A stretch of 64,000 nt of DNA from Acarospora socialis (GCA_025617375.2 JAMYGW020000010.1:496001-560000), one strand, 5' to 3'. Shown: positions 1-11,605, counted from the stretch's first letter. Notes: generated from the letters alone by a model not told the origin. Translations and numbers: made by a program.

Positions 1-82
1 TTGTTGAAAGGCGGTTCGATCTCGGCGGCGAAGGTCGTGGTTCGATTGACCTCTTGAACTGATATCGCTCACTCATGAACAT
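1..82 (-). CDS. possible 5' end of a gene running off the left edge
   Basis: On the minus strand an ATG at 82 (with a second at 76) opens a frame that stays open to the window edge and encodes a basic, Ser/Pro-rich start (MFMSERYQFKRSIEPRPSPP and onward). A TATA-like stretch lies about 30 bases upstream at 111-120. No domain is visible in 27 residues, so this is only a candidate gene start and could be chance. Confidence 0.25.
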   Translation of the reverse strand, partial: MFMSERYQFKRSIEPRPSPPRSNRLST

Positions 83-1195
83 GCAGCCTGAGTGATGTTG
101 CTTGGTCGGTCTATATAACTTGCAATGGTATGGTGGCCTTGATGCTACAGGAACGGAAACCACTTGTGCACAAGCGCTCTTCTGATTGTCATTTCCGGCT
201 TGTTCCGCTCGCCTTCAATAATGCTAGGTACTTCTTGTCGACTGTGTTAGTGCCCAGCAATGATACCTTAATGATGATGTCGAGAGCCAATCTTGGGTTT
301 TCTCCCGCGCAGGATAGGATCCCACGTAGGTCTTACCAATCTGGCCAACTCAAGGGCATCTCAGCCAGTATAGAGAGCAATTACAGTGTCGATTTGTAAG
401 GACTGATGGTTACTAAAGTTGTTCTCGTTTGCAAGGTCAGTATTCTTTTCGTCCAGTCAACGGCTTCCATGCCTCTGAGTAAGACAATGCCTCTAGGCAA
501 TGCAGACGCAAGGAGCGCTTATCATTGTTGGTTCCACTTCGGCGCATGCAGATGGCCTATAACATCATTGTTGCCGAAGAACGCCGACCTACAGTCTCCA
601 CAGGCGAAGGATTCAATCCTCTCTGTGCTGACAGCCTCTGCAGGTTTTGCCTCTTGAGCTGGTGTAAATGAGTGTTTGTCAGTGTGGCACAAGCAAGGGC
701 AGGTATCGACAGAGTCAGCTGTTCGCTTGCAAAGATGCAGCGGCGATCAAAACGCCTTGCATAGAATGAGATTCGGATTGCATGTGCAGCACGGGATACT
801 TAGATGTATTGGCAAACAGGTAAACTTCTATCAATGGATTTTAATGTTTTCGTTACCAAACTGCCACCTGGCAGCCGTTCAAAGTACTCCAACTGCGATC
901 TTATGTTTACTGTCTGATCTGAGATGTAACTGAATGTACTTCTGTGTACCATCATTGATTCATATGCTTCAGGCCATCATTTTCATGTTATCTCTTCTAT
1001 ATTTTCAATAGTCCCAGGCATTCAATGCAATGCCTTAGCCATCTGTACGTACGTCCGTTCTGTCCATCCTTCATACTATATGGTAGGTATTGAGGCATTT
1101 AACACTCATCAGGTCGCAATGCACATCATTTCCCTACCCTCAGTGAGATGAGATGGTCCTCGCGCATGTTTGTAGCGTTAACTTGAGCGGAACGC
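83..1195. other. intergenic, nothing recognised
   Basis: This stretch holds several short open frames in unrelated phases. None resembles a protein family, and none joins by splicing to the P450. It probably contains the P450 3' region and the promoter of whatever lies to the left. Confidence 0.5.
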
Positions 1196-3091
1196 TCAGA
1201 TGAGCGTACTTAGACTTGCACCTGGCCTCCGTGAAATGCGAATGTCCATACCTGTCTGCTTCGAAACAAGCCTCTCCTCCACTTTCCATTCAGCTTTCGG
1301 GTCAACAAGTTCCATCTATGAGCAATTCGAAGTCAGCTGCATCCATCATCGTCAAGAAACCATAGTAGGAGACTCACGTTGAAAGCCAAGAACAGTGTGG
1401 GAACAATCTTGTAGATCTCAGATCGAGCAATGTTTTTTCCAAGGCAAGCCCTGCTTCCGTAGCCCCAAGCCATGTCGGCTTTGGCCATTGCTCGAGAGCG
1501 TGTAGTGAATTCTTCCATGGTTTCATTTGGTGACTGAAGCCAGCGATCTGGATTGAATACTTCTGCATCGTGGCCAAATATATCTTTGTCGAAATGACTT
1601 ATCCATGGGGCTAAACCGACCACGGTGCCCGGCGGAAGAGTTCGACCATCAGGAAGTGTGAGACCAGAAGCTTGAACCGTACGTCTGAAGATCAGGGCAC
1701 TGATTGGATGAATTCTCAATGCTTCCTTGATCACAGCATCCAGGTACGGAAGTTCGGAAGCTTCCTTGAAGGATGCAGGCAACTTCAGCTGTGCTCCATC
1801 GAGTTCAGCGCAAAGTTTCTTGACGAGTTCGGCGTTGCGAAGTAGATAGTAAATGATCGTGCGCAGAACCACTGCTGTAGTGTCTGATCCAGCAAGAAGT
1901 GGTGCTGAGACATAGCCGGTTAAGACACGATCATCAACCACATCAGGATGCGCCATTCTTGCTTCCATGAACTGTGACAGCAGATCACGGCGAGATGCAT
2001 CTGGTGAGCTTTGAGACATGCGGCTTTGCAGCAATTTCCTCGCACGCTTCTGGAAAGGAGACGTAGGTTTTGCAAAGTAAAGGACAAGTGGGTTCTTCCG
2101 TAGATAGAAGTCCAGCCAGGGCATATTCATAACCTGCGAGCCATTAGCGTGAGCATGCAAATCAGCAGAGAGATACCATACAATAGCCCGATAATCAAAC
2201 TCCTTCTCCAACGCTTTGAAGATTCCTTCGACATCTGCTCCAGCTTCTAGGAAGCCAAACTTGGAGGAGAAGGTGATTTCGCCTATGACATCGTAGGCGA
2301 CTATCACTACATCAGCGTAGTCCTCTCATCATAACAAGATTACACATACAGTACTGCAGCCATGTATCGATCGGGCATGCTCTTCCGCCCTTCTCTCCTG
2401 CAATGAATTCTTCATCCAAGCGTTTGACAAAGTATCGAATAGTGTCGTCAACATAAGTTTCCAGCCTTGCAAGATTGGACATTGAGTATGCCGCAGCTAT
2501 TGGTCGCTTGATGGCGCTGTGTATATTCTTGTCCTGGATCGTGGCTATGTTAGGCATGGGCTTGCCATTGATGTTGTTCTCCCAGGTCTTGAAATGGTCA
2601 CTCTGCGCAAATTGATACGTCAGCTGAAGAGGTTGGGTGCCAGCTGATTGGGACCTGAATCTTACCTTTGGCAGGTCCGAATGGATTCCATAGATTGGCT
2701 CAATCATTGCGGCATCCATGAGGCTGACGGTATTTGGTCCAATCCGTACAACCTTGCCGTACTTCTGGTGAATTTCCTGAAGAGATGCAGTCGTCCGTTT
2801 CTGGACCGAATCAACCAGCTGAAAGAGGTCTGAGGCAACTGGTTAGCGGATCACCCTCTTCACAGCAAAAAAGATAGACCCACCCGTGAACTTCCGCCAG
2901 AATGGTCCTGGCACTGATGACAAGCCAGATGCGTATGCATTAGCCAGCAGCCGAAATAACACCCCAGCCGACAGAAGAAGAAGCACCAATGTTATCATTG
3001 TGGCACCCGTCAGTAATAGGTGAATGAGATGGTGAGCGGAAGGGTGTGAAAGAAGATCTTGTGCGGACGGTCCTCTCAGTGTTTGTTTCAC
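1196..3091 (-). CDS. cytochrome P450 monooxygenase, pisatin-demethylase-like
   Basis: A membrane-anchored haem monooxygenase expected to sit on the ER. Inferred exons: 2884-3091, 2666-2829, 2350-2602, 2182-2306, 1378-2133 and 1196-1315, giving 541 residues, normal for the family. An N-terminal hydrophobic anchor (MITLVLLLLSAG) precedes the proline hinge SVPGPFWRKFT. If translation starts at the second Met (2998), the anchor is at the very N terminus, which fits better. The ExxR motif (EALR), the FNPDRW segment and the haem loop WGYGSRACLG are present; W replaces the usual F at the start of the haem loop. The last exon completes the protein after FNMELVDPKAEWK. The overall pattern resembles pisatin demethylase-type fungal P450s; the substrate is unknown. 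Introns are short (43-63 nt). It is divergent from the Zn2Cys6 regulator and near a DHA1 transporter, suggesting a detoxification or secondary-metabolism role. Confidence 0.93.
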
Positions 3092-3350
3092 CGGGTGTTC
3101 AGTTGCATGTTATAAGAAATCTGAAAGATTCAGGGAAAAAGAAGGAACGCTGGCACTTCTTCTAGTACGTTGCCTGACGCTCCAAGCCAGACTGGATGTT
3201 GACCCAACTGTACATTCGGTCTTTCGGTCTACAAGAGGCTGACTCCGAGTCACACCGGTTGAAAGATGTGGCTGATGAAGTTGTAACTCTCACTGATCTT
3301 AACCCATGTGATTTTAATGATATTATGCTTGCATAGGGCGATCCTTACTA

Positions 3351-4036
3351 CCTTAGCGGGCAAAGAAGGTCTCATCGAATGGTTACATGACTGTTATATA
3401 ATCCATCCGACCTAGACATCAATATACCACCATGATATGACCATATATCTTATAAACTGTTATGTGACAGTGTTTTAGACTTGATGTAATTCAGATAAGT
3501 ATAGTTTTCATCAACTAACAGTTGCTATTTATATAACAATAGAATATTGACAACAATGACAAGTCTTCAAAACAACAATAGGCTCAAAATAGATGTGACT
3601 TCAAAACATTGATATAATGTCTCAAAATGTCAAGATCCAGACTTGAATGCTGTGTCATGTTGTGGGCATCAACACCACACTAAAAAAAATCGCAAATTCA
3701 GTTGATTCAGGCAAATTCACACATAAATTGACGGCCCCGGAAGTTGCATGCGATAGGGTTATTGATAATGGGTGACCCTATCGGCCTATCCTACCCATGG
3801 CCCTTGATCCACAAAGCTTAGTATGTGTAATGTATTATTTCAATAAATTACATGAACCATTACATAGTCACAATGGTTCTGATTCAATCCAAATCATTAT
3901 AAATTCACGATATTGTGGCATAGTGACTGTTTTCATACGGTTGGAAGTCGATTTCTATATTCAGGGCGTTTTCATATGAAAAGCGTTTTAAGACCGTGAT
4001 AACACGATTAATTGCAACCTGCTTTGCCCGCTAAGG
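3351..4036. mobile_element. non-autonomous TIR DNA element (MITE-like)
   Basis: A 686-bp AT-rich block bounded by 20-bp inverted repeats with one mismatch: 3351-3370 begins CCTTAGCGGGCAAAG and 4017-4036 ends with its reverse complement. TA dinucleotides flank both ends (3349-3350 and 4037-4038), as expected for a TA target-site duplication of the Tc1/mariner type. No transposase frame is present inside; the longest open frame is about 60 residues. An internal 8-bp inverted repeat (GAACCATT/AATGGTTC) lies at 3854-3879. The AT richness against the flanks could reflect repeat-induced point mutation. The family assignment is inferred from the TA flanks alone. Confidence 0.7.
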
Positions 4037-4254
4037 TATCCATTTGGTCTTACCTCAGCACACGCGTCAAGGGCGCCTCAAGAAGATCCTGGATTGTGGA
4101 GCTATGCAAGGAAGATCCTCCAGAGGGGATCTCCAGAGTGTAGACTTCCGTCCAATTAAATGCCGCATGGTGTTGGCTTTGAACCAGTGTGAGGCAGATT
4201 ACGATTTGCTTGTGCAACACAATGGAGTGTGGACTGACTCCTGTCAGCAAAGGT

Positions 4255-4300
4255 GAGGAGGAGGAGGAGGAGGAGGAGGTGGTGGTGGTGGTGGTGGTGT
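4255..4300. repeat. GGA/GGT compound microsatellite
   Basis: Consecutive GAG/GGA trinucleotides pass directly into GGT trinucleotides for about 45 bases in the non-coding region upstream of the Zn2Cys6 gene. It is a simple repeat, likely length-polymorphic. Confidence 0.9.
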
Positions 4301-4873
4301 AGCAGCACCATCCCAGAGTCCTGTCGCGACTGACTATGAATCCGTAAGATAAGGTAGCTACAACGTTCTACCCACTAATGATGTGGTGAAACATTAACTA
4401 TGTGTGTAAGAATTACCTACCTAGGTAGGTAGGTAGATTTCAGGAAGATCAGCACTGAAAGATACCTATCAAGTGTACGCGAGAGGTCGTGGCTTTGAGT
4501 CCTCCACTTCCCACTTCCAATCGAATTCTCGACCCTGTGAGTCTGACAGACAGAAAGGCGGTGGAATTTGCGCATCTGTTAAGGCAAGTGCGTTGAGCGC
4601 CAATATCAGATTGACTGAGCAGAAGAGGGTGATGAGTATGAAGATACTGTCCGAGGACGATCCTGGCTGCTCACAACCATGAGACAATTACCACAATTTG
4701 TGATTTTTCCTGGCATGCCAATTTCTCCACCATATACTTGTCGACCGCAGGTAGCTGTTCCAAGCTGCATGAGTAGGATGAAGGAAGAAAAAAGCAATCC
4801 ACTCCTGTCAGCTCAAATGCGGCACGCCCATGGAATATAACTCTACCCACGTTGCTCACGAGCCCAAGCCTCC

Positions 4874-6457
4874 ATGTTCGGTATAGCCAAAATGGATCTT
4901 GATTTGGCTCCCAGCAAGGCGGATCAAGCTCGTTGCTCGCCGGATGAGCCTGACCTGTTCTTCAATGAAACTGGAATCTCGAATCACTGCAACACCAGCG
5001 GGTGTGCTATCCGGAGGTCGTGCGATAGATGCTACTCCCAGAAATTGAAGTGTACTAGGAATGATACGGTGTCACACAATCGCTGTATACGCTGCCAGAA
5101 GGCCGGACTTCGATGTTCGTACGGCACCAGGCTCCCCAGACACGCGCTTAAAAAAACTGGTCCTTCAGCAACTCCTAGGAGCGGACGAAATTCGCGACAG
5201 CAGCCCTTACCATCGCCTGGTCCATCAAACAAAACTCCCTTGACTTTATCACCGATAGACGAGTTCGATCTTGCCAGCATAGGCCCTTTGAGTTCCCTCC
5301 TCTCTGATGAAGCTCAACAGGATCAGGTGTCGTCTTGGCCAAATTGGGATGCGTGGACAGCGCCGGTCGAAAAGCCTCAGTTCGAGCCAGATAGACCCGG
5401 CGTGGTGGCATTGGATGATGCTCAATCACACTCACTGAGCTCGAATGTACAGAGGACAGAACATCTGACCGTTCAAGATGGTGCTCATGTGAGGCCTCCG
5501 CACAGCGGACTACTTGAAGACCTTACCTGTCTGTCACAGCATCTTGAGAGCTTCTTCAACGGTATCGTTATGGTGGAGGCTACGCAAGACATGCACAGCT
5601 GTACGCTATCAGTATATCGTCCAGAAGACCCGGCGGTGAGTTGATGCTTTATAACAGATCCAATTGGCGAGACGCTCAACGGCAGCAAGAAACTGCTTGG
5701 AATATTGCGGCAGCATCAATCTTCGGCAGTACCAACGTCCGACATTCTCCGTGCGCAGAATAGCGTGAGTGATTCGTTCCACAAACCCACTCGAACGACG
5801 GACGCCTTGCTCGCTTTGCATTGCTACATTCTGTGCGTCAAGATTTTGGCCACTCTGTGCGAGAAGCTGCTGGCTCATCTGTCCACACTCTCAACAAGCA
5901 CCAGGCAAACGTCACGCCAAGATCCGATCATCTCATCAAGGACTGCACCAAGTCCACAACTACTGACGCCTGAGGAAAGACTGGATGATTTCATCGACGA
6001 GCTCTCCGGTATGGCGTTGCAAACGGACCTCCGTCTCCACGAATTATATTCCCATTTAGACCCATTCGGGCACGCCTTGAACTGCGCCTTCGCCGCATGG
6101 AGCGCTGGGATTAAGCTTCTCAAGGGAGTCGAATTGGCTTTAGAGGTACCTCTGGAGCTGAGCGTGTCTTTTGACGTTTCATCTGCAGTGCCGGAGCCTG
6201 GGTTCGGTGAGCTCAGCACATCCGTTCCGGCTGCCGACACCGAAAGCCCGAATGTGCAAACGCCGAACTGGCATTCGAATTGCAGGGAAGGCGCGAGTGG
6301 CGCAGTGGGTCCTTGGTTCTCGGCGCGACTTCTTGCCGTGCTGTGGGAGGAAGAAGCTGCAGTTCAAAGCTCCGAGACTGCACTGGTTGTGCTCAGGCGG
6401 TGTAACCAGGAAATCCGTAGACTCGTTAGGCAGCACGTACAGATGATGTGCAGGTAA
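4874..6457 (+). CDS. Zn2Cys6 transcription factor, AflR-like
   Basis: A fungal binuclear-zinc DNA-binding regulator. The cluster starts CDRCYSQKLKC and continues CIRCQKAGLRC, with spacing C-x2-C-x6-C-x11-C-x2-C-x6-C at about residues 50-82, followed by a basic linker. The C-terminal half contains a helical stretch (DALLALHCYILCVKILATL) like the AflR regulatory domain. One intron separates the halves. The strong donor GTGAGT is at 5636 and the acceptor is probably at 5689 or 5713; a weaker alternative, 5601-5657, also keeps frame, so about 15 residues are uncertain. Total is about 505-510 residues. It lies between the divergent P450 and the co-directional transporter, the usual place for a pathway-specific regulator of a small cluster. 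The targets are not shown by sequence. Confidence 0.88.
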
Positions 6458-7077
6458 TTGGTCAACATGGAGTCTGATGACGGGTAAAACACTTTGCTAT
6501 AATCCGTACCATGCGCCCGCATAAAAGACTCGGATGAACGGCAACCCGAGTATTTTGTACGTCGCTGTTGTCCACAGCACACGCGTCGCCCATCACAAAA
6601 GCACCTCGTCGTCCTCCTCCCTCAAAATGCATCCATGTCAAGCTTAGTGGGCCCTTATACTTGGCACTATTTAGGGTTCTCTCCCATGCACGCCAAACGC
6701 TGAACAGGTTGCACAGGCAGCTGCGACACGTCTGAACGCGTTTGCCAAGGTAAACAAACATGAGTCCATGCATCCTGTTTCTGAGACAGATGCTCGGGTG
6801 CTCGAATTCCGCTTGTGCAAAGTAAATGCACCGCATGTGCTCTTGATACCTGAAGCGATACTTCTAACTGGGAGCCATAGATAAGTTGGTTGCCTGCAAT
6901 ACCTTTCATCTTTCACCATCAGATACATTCTTTCCCATCAGTACAGCACCACCTTCACAACATCCGGATACTGGCTTGGCATGTTTGACGTGTGAACCCA
7001 GTCTCGGTAACAAGTGCAGAGCTGCAATCAGCGTTGCTACCAAGGGGCATTACGCCACCCTGAAGTTCCTGGGCACC
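6458..7077. other. intergenic between the Zn2Cys6 gene and the transporter
   Basis: About 620 bases hold the regulator's 3' region and the transporter's promoter. Open frames here continue into the transporter frame only upstream of its first plausible Met. I see no further gene. Confidence 0.5.
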
Positions 7078-9132
7078 ATGTCTGTGACTGAAGGCCAACA
7101 TGAGCGTCCAGCTCTCAATTTCTCCAGAGTCCTCGGTGGAGATACTACATCGAGTGAACAAGTTACGGAACCGTCCACGGATTTGGAAGCCGCAGACCAT
7201 GAGACTGGGGTCCGGAATGGAAGTAAGAACGACACTTCATTGACAACCGTTACAGAAAAAGAGCAGACGTTGCATGACCGAAACATTGTGTTCTGGGATG
7301 GACCAAATGATCCAGTCAACCCACAAAACTGGTAAGTTACCTTACCTTGCTGCCCAACATAGGGCTATTATTAGTGCCTGCTCTTTTCAGTGCGCCAACA
7401 TGTCGATTTGCTGCTGTCAAGCACAACAGCATCCAGTCCCACTGACGACGTGAGAATGTGGTCACTAATGACCTTCGATCTAAGCTTAACTTTCAAGATG
7501 TAGTGCCCTGTGCTGATTGATTGCAGGTCTGGTCGTCAGAAGTGGAGCAACATCGCCATTCTGTCTGGACTGTCCTTCATCATAGCACTAGCCTCTTCCA
7601 TGTTCGCACCTGGTGTGCCAGAAGTCATTGCAGACTTCCATTCCACCAACGATGCGCTCGCCACATTCGTCGTGTCGGTGTATATTCTAGGCTTCGCAAT
7701 GTAAGTCGCCAGTACTCCATGTCATCAAGATTGTAAAGCGTGAGCTGTCGACTACACTAGGATTCTTGCTCCGTGATGTCCGGCTTCTGTGACACAACGT
7801 GAGCTAACTTACGGTGCAGGGGTCCTCTGGTCATCGGTCCACTGAGTGAAATCTACGGGAGAGTACCGGTCTATCATGTCTGCAATCTCTGCTTCATTTG
7901 CTTTACAATTGGCTGTGCACTCTCGACCAACATGAGCATGTTGATGGGTTTCCGGTTTCTGGCAGGCGCCCTTGGCGTCGCTCCAATCTCTAACGGAGGC
8001 GGTACTATCGCCGACATTATGGTGGCCGAACAGCGAGGTGCAGCCATGGCCATCTATTCCATCGGACCTCTACTAGGCCCAGTCATTGGCCCTGTCGCCG
8101 GAGGCTTTCTCGCAAGAGCAGAGGGCTGGCGCTGGGTCTTCTGGGTATTGGCAATAGCCACGGGTGTCCTCACGATTGCCGGATTCCTCGTCCTGCGTGA
8201 GACATACGCACCGACTATACTCGCACGCAAGGCAAAGCGATTACAGAAGGAAACTGGCAATCCAAACTTACGCTCAAAGCTTGACTTAGGAATTTCGTTC
8301 AAGGAGCTCTGGCTGCGAGCTATAGTCAGGCCCGCCAAGCTGATGTTCCTCTCGCCAATCTGTGCACTGATGAACCTTTATATGGCCGTCGTCTACGCAA
8401 TCCTCTATCTACTTTTTACGACCTTCACTTTCGTGTTTGAAGGTGCCTATGGCTTCTCCGAAAGTACCGTTGGCCTCGTCTACATCGGGACGGGCATTGG
8501 CATGATCCTCGGGCTCGCCATCTTGGGAGGAAGCTCCGACCGTATCATGACGCATCTTGCGGACAAGCATAACGACGACAAGCCAAAGCCCGAGTACCGG
8601 TTACCACTACTGATGTACGCTGGTCCGCTGATTCCCGCAGGACTGTTCCTGTACGGATGGACAACACAATACCATGTGAGTAGCTATGCTTCTGTGATCC
8701 TAAAGACACCACCCCTCTGTCCAGCGTCGGTTCAGGTGTGCGCTGACATCGAAGAACAGATTCAGTGGGCCGTACCGTTGCTTGGCACTTTACTCGTTGG
8801 TCTCGGTCTAATAGCAGCATTCATGTGCGTCAATACGTACCTTGTCGACACGTTTACGCTCTACGCTGCTTCAGCCTTGGCCGCAAACACTGTCCTTCGG
8901 TCGATTCTTGGTGCTGTACGTAAGCTCCTGAGGACAATTGGATCGCAGTGAGGCTAATATGTACCTGCAGGTATTCCCTCTGTTCGGCCTTAAAATGTAC
9001 GACACGCTGGGCCTCGGTTGGGGCAACAGCTTGATTGCATTCATTGCTTTGGGGCTGTGTCCGATTCCATGGCTTTTCTTCTGGTACGGAGAGAGGCTGA
9101 GGACACACCCGAAGTTCCAGATCAAGCTTTGA
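7078..9132 (+). CDS. MFS multidrug transporter, DHA1 type
   Basis: A 12-helix proton antiporter of the plasma membrane predicted to export drugs or metabolites. Inferred exons: 7078-7331, 7527-7700, 7820-8675, 8760-8915 and 8971-9132, giving 533 residues. The start is the Met of [12 protein letters not shown] hydrophilic N-terminal tail of about 75 residues ends at the DHA1 signature DPVNPQNW. The first membrane helix follows ([20 protein letters not shown]). The motif [13 protein letters not shown] corresponds to MFS motif A, and the segment [18 protein letters not shown] is the antiporter motif C of helix 5. The C terminus is [14 protein letters not shown]. The protein is complete with no frame break. 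With the upstream P450 and Zn2Cys6 regulator it makes a plausible export/detoxification set. Confidence 0.95.
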
Positions 9133-9660
9133 GGTTGTGAGATGTTCCAAAGTGCATAGCGAAGGCCTTGACGGCACCAGCTGTGATGGTGGTATGTTCC
9201 AAATAGCTGCAATTTGTTGATCTGTCTCGATGCTGAGTTCTTCAAGCCATTAGAGCTTCAATTGGGGAAGACGAAGACGAAGAAAACGACACAGTCGATG
9301 ATACAAATCAGCGCGCTATACGTGTTGCGTAAGGCCGTTATTGTATTTAGTTTCAAAGCTTCTGCTCTACTCTATACCCTATCTACCTTTATCTATATCT
9401 ACTTAATCATTCCGTAAACACAAACTTCGTTATCGTTTAACTTATGGATGAAAGCTTGGATGTGAGTACCGATTAGTTCGATGTGGGCTTAGGGGTACTA
9501 CCCTAAATAGAGCGGGGTACACAGTATAAAGTTGGAGCTTGCGATCTGGGGGTATTAATAAGATATATACCGACATGACTGACGTAAGAGTAGACCTCCA
9601 CTCGTAAACATTTGTTTGAGGTCAACAGCCCAAACACATCCCATAACCATCACCACTATG
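9133..9660. other. intergenic, pyrimidine-rich and AT-rich patches
   Basis: This is the transporter 3' region and the promoter of the small mitochondrial gene. A CTAT-rich patch lies near 9370-9410. Nothing else is recognised. Confidence 0.5.
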
Positions 9661-10052
9661 CTGTTACGAATCGCCAGCACGGCGCGGACGAGGATTGCAT
9701 CTGCCCGACCATCAATCACAGCACGGCCCGTCCCAGCAGTCCGGCACGCCTCCGCGCAAAGCCCAGCATCGCCCAAAGACCAAAAAGCTGAGGTAAATGC
9801 CCTGTCCCCTTTCCGTGTCTCGCGCACCTCTCAATCTAACGCGGTGAACGGCGCAAGTCCAAACAAGACACACCGTCAGACACCGGTGCGCCGAAGTCGA
9901 AGAAGAAGACCGTGGCCGAACTGGACGAAGAGCTGCGGCTGAAGTTGGAGGAAATGTCGGGCGACGGCGGGGCGTCGGGGTTGGAGCTTGAGGATGGGAA
10001 GCCGGTGGCGATGAAGAGGGGGGTGAAGAATAATATGTTCAGGTTGATATGA
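9661..10052 (+). CDS. small conserved mitochondrial protein of unknown function
   Basis: Two exons, 9661-9792 and 9858-10052, encode 108 residues. The N terminus (MLLRIASTARTRIASARPS) is rich in Arg, Ser and Ala and lacks acids, the profile of a mitochondrial presequence. After a lysine-rich linker the protein reads TVAELDEELRLKLEEM, then a Gly-rich loop and the C-terminal LELEDGKPVAMKRGVKNNMF, an arrangement I associate with uncharacterised ascomycete proteins. The intron uses donor GTAAAT and acceptor CAAG at 9857. The second exon is strikingly G-rich compared with the C-rich first exon. The function is unknown; mitochondrial location is inferred only from the leader. Confidence 0.8.
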
Positions 10053-10315
10053 GCGGGGAGGGGTGTTGAGGGTGGTTTCGAAGTTGTGTATATAAGGGAA
10101 GGGTGGGGGGCGTTTATGTGGGATGATGGTTGAGCTGGAAAGTCGGATATCACGGCTAGGAACAGCTATTGTGTGAGGGTAGCGTATCAGACTGGCGTTT
10201 CTTGGCGTTCATGAACTATCTTTCTACATACAGGTGCCGGAAGTGTGCTCGTGTCCATTGAGCCCTCCAGCTGAAATGTCGGTTCGGAGGTTGGATCGAC
10301 GTGCAGATTGCTAGG

Positions 10316-11605
10316 TTAGCCCTGCGTTATCGGATGCAGGCCATCCTCCACCCAATTGTCTTCCCAATTGAATTTGAGGACCTCGTCTCCCCAAGACCAC
10401 CATCCAGCGATGAGGTTCCGTGCGAAGAGCTCCAGCGCCCGATACGAATGTTTATCCGGCATCAGCGGCTCGATGAGCTCTTTCACACTCGGCTTTCTCG
10501 AGTGGAGATCTGGGACTCCGCAGATGCACCGCCTACTTACGGCCGAAGACCCTGCGACAAGACTCGCCGAGCCGGGACCGTGTGACTTTCTTCCCAGCAG
10601 GAGAATCTCATATGGTCGTCTCCAGACGCCGTCCAGGTCCGTGACTAACTCGCCGTGCAGGGTAGTCTTGATCCATATCCATTCCTCCACCAGCTGGACG
10701 TTCCAGCGCTGGAATGCCGTGAGTACCTTTTGTCGAGGCTCGGCTTTGTTGGTTATCCAGATAGCTACGAGACCGCCTGGAGCGAGATGCTTGTCTATCA
10801 TGTCTAGGACTGTCTCCCAAGGGTCGTTGGATTGATGTTCCAGGGTCTTGTATTTCTTGGACCGACGGACAGAGCGGTTTGACCACGGAGGATCTGCGAG
10901 GATAAAGTCAAACTGCCTTGAACCTAAGAGGGCGTTGTTGCGGAGATATTTGTTCGTTGCATTCATGAAGGTTTCAACGGAGCTTTCGAGGGAAGACGAG
11001 ATGAAGGTAGACAGTGGCGAGATTCTCAACTGATACTTAGAGTCTATATCAACCGTAACTGGGGTGTTGTAGTCGTTACGGACTACGCAATTACAGATAG
11101 ACCGCATCTCCACATGCCTAATGGGGAGGCCACTGCTGGCATCCTTCAGCTGAAGTGGACGGTGTGCAGCACTGAGTGGCTGGAAAGGCCTCCCGTTAGG
11201 AACCTTAACTGATGCAGGGCACGAACTAGTAGAAGAGACACATTTGGATTTCTGTAGCTTAGGTTCGCGGACCTTAAGATGAGGTAAATGGCGTGGAAGG
11301 CACCAGTCTCCCTTATGGGCAGTTCTTATTTCTGCAACGGCGTCTTGAATCTGCTTGCGTAGAAGAGAATGAATGGCCAGGGCTTCAGGATCGGCCCGTT
11401 GCAGCACTTTGGTTCTTGCTGCTTCAGACTTTGGTTCGGTGGATGGGTAGGGCTGGCGAACAGGCTCACATGAGATAAGAGCGTCGAAGTCGGGGCATCC
11501 AGGAGCTGTCTGTGCCTGAGCGATCGAAGTCGGGATGTCGATAAGAACAACAGTCCTGGATGGGTTCTGGTACAGGATAGCGGTTTTAGGTGTTAAATCT
11601 GGCAT
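10316..11605 (-). CDS. MT-A70 family N6-adenine methyltransferase, METTL4-like
   Basis: A single-exon gene of 429 residues. The catalytic DPPW motif lies at about residues 238-241 in FDFILADPPWSNRS, and downstream elements LAPGGLVAIWITNK and LVEEWIWIKTT complete the Rossmann methyltransferase core. The N terminus (AILYQNPSRTVVLIDIPTSI) resembles the METTL4 branch rather than IME4/METTL3, and no CCCH fingers are present. METTL4 homologues methylate adenine in U2 snRNA or DNA. Which substrate applies here cannot be read from sequence. It is divergent from the LEU5 gene and tail-to-tail with the small mitochondrial gene. Confidence 0.88.
   Translation of the reverse strand: MPDLTPKTAILYQNPSRTVVLIDIPTSIAQAQTAPGCPDFDALISCEPVRQPYPSTEPKSEAARTKVLQRADPEALAIHSLLRKQIQDAVAEIRTAHKGDWCLPRHLPHLKVREPKLQKSKCVSSTSSCPASVKVPNGRPFQPLSAAHRPLQLKDASSGLPIRHVEMRSICNCVVRNDYNTPVTVDIDSKYQLRISPLSTFISSSLESSVETFMNATNKYLRNNALLGSRQFDFILADPPWSNRSVRRSKKYKTLEHQSNDPWETVLDMIDKHLAPGGLVAIWITNKAEPRQKVLTAFQRWNVQLVEEWIWIKTTLHGELVTDLDGVWRRPYEILLLGRKSHGPGSASLVAGSSAVSRRCICGVPDLHSRKPSVKELIEPLMPDKHSYRALELFARNLIAGWWSWGDEVLKFNWEDNWVEDGLHPITQG

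Larger units (their letters stand above)
3092..4873. other. divergent promoter region of the P450 and the Zn2Cys6 gene
   Basis: About 1.8 kb separates the two divergent starts. It contains a terminal-inverted-repeat element (3351-4036), a GGA/GGT microsatellite (4255-4300) and a palindromic run of CCTA/TAGG units near 4412-4434. No coding sequence is recognised. Confidence 0.6.

Noticed and set aside
130-933. Three consecutive plus-strand frames of 83-89 codons
   Set aside because: They are in different phases, share no splice sites that join sensibly, and resemble nothing known.
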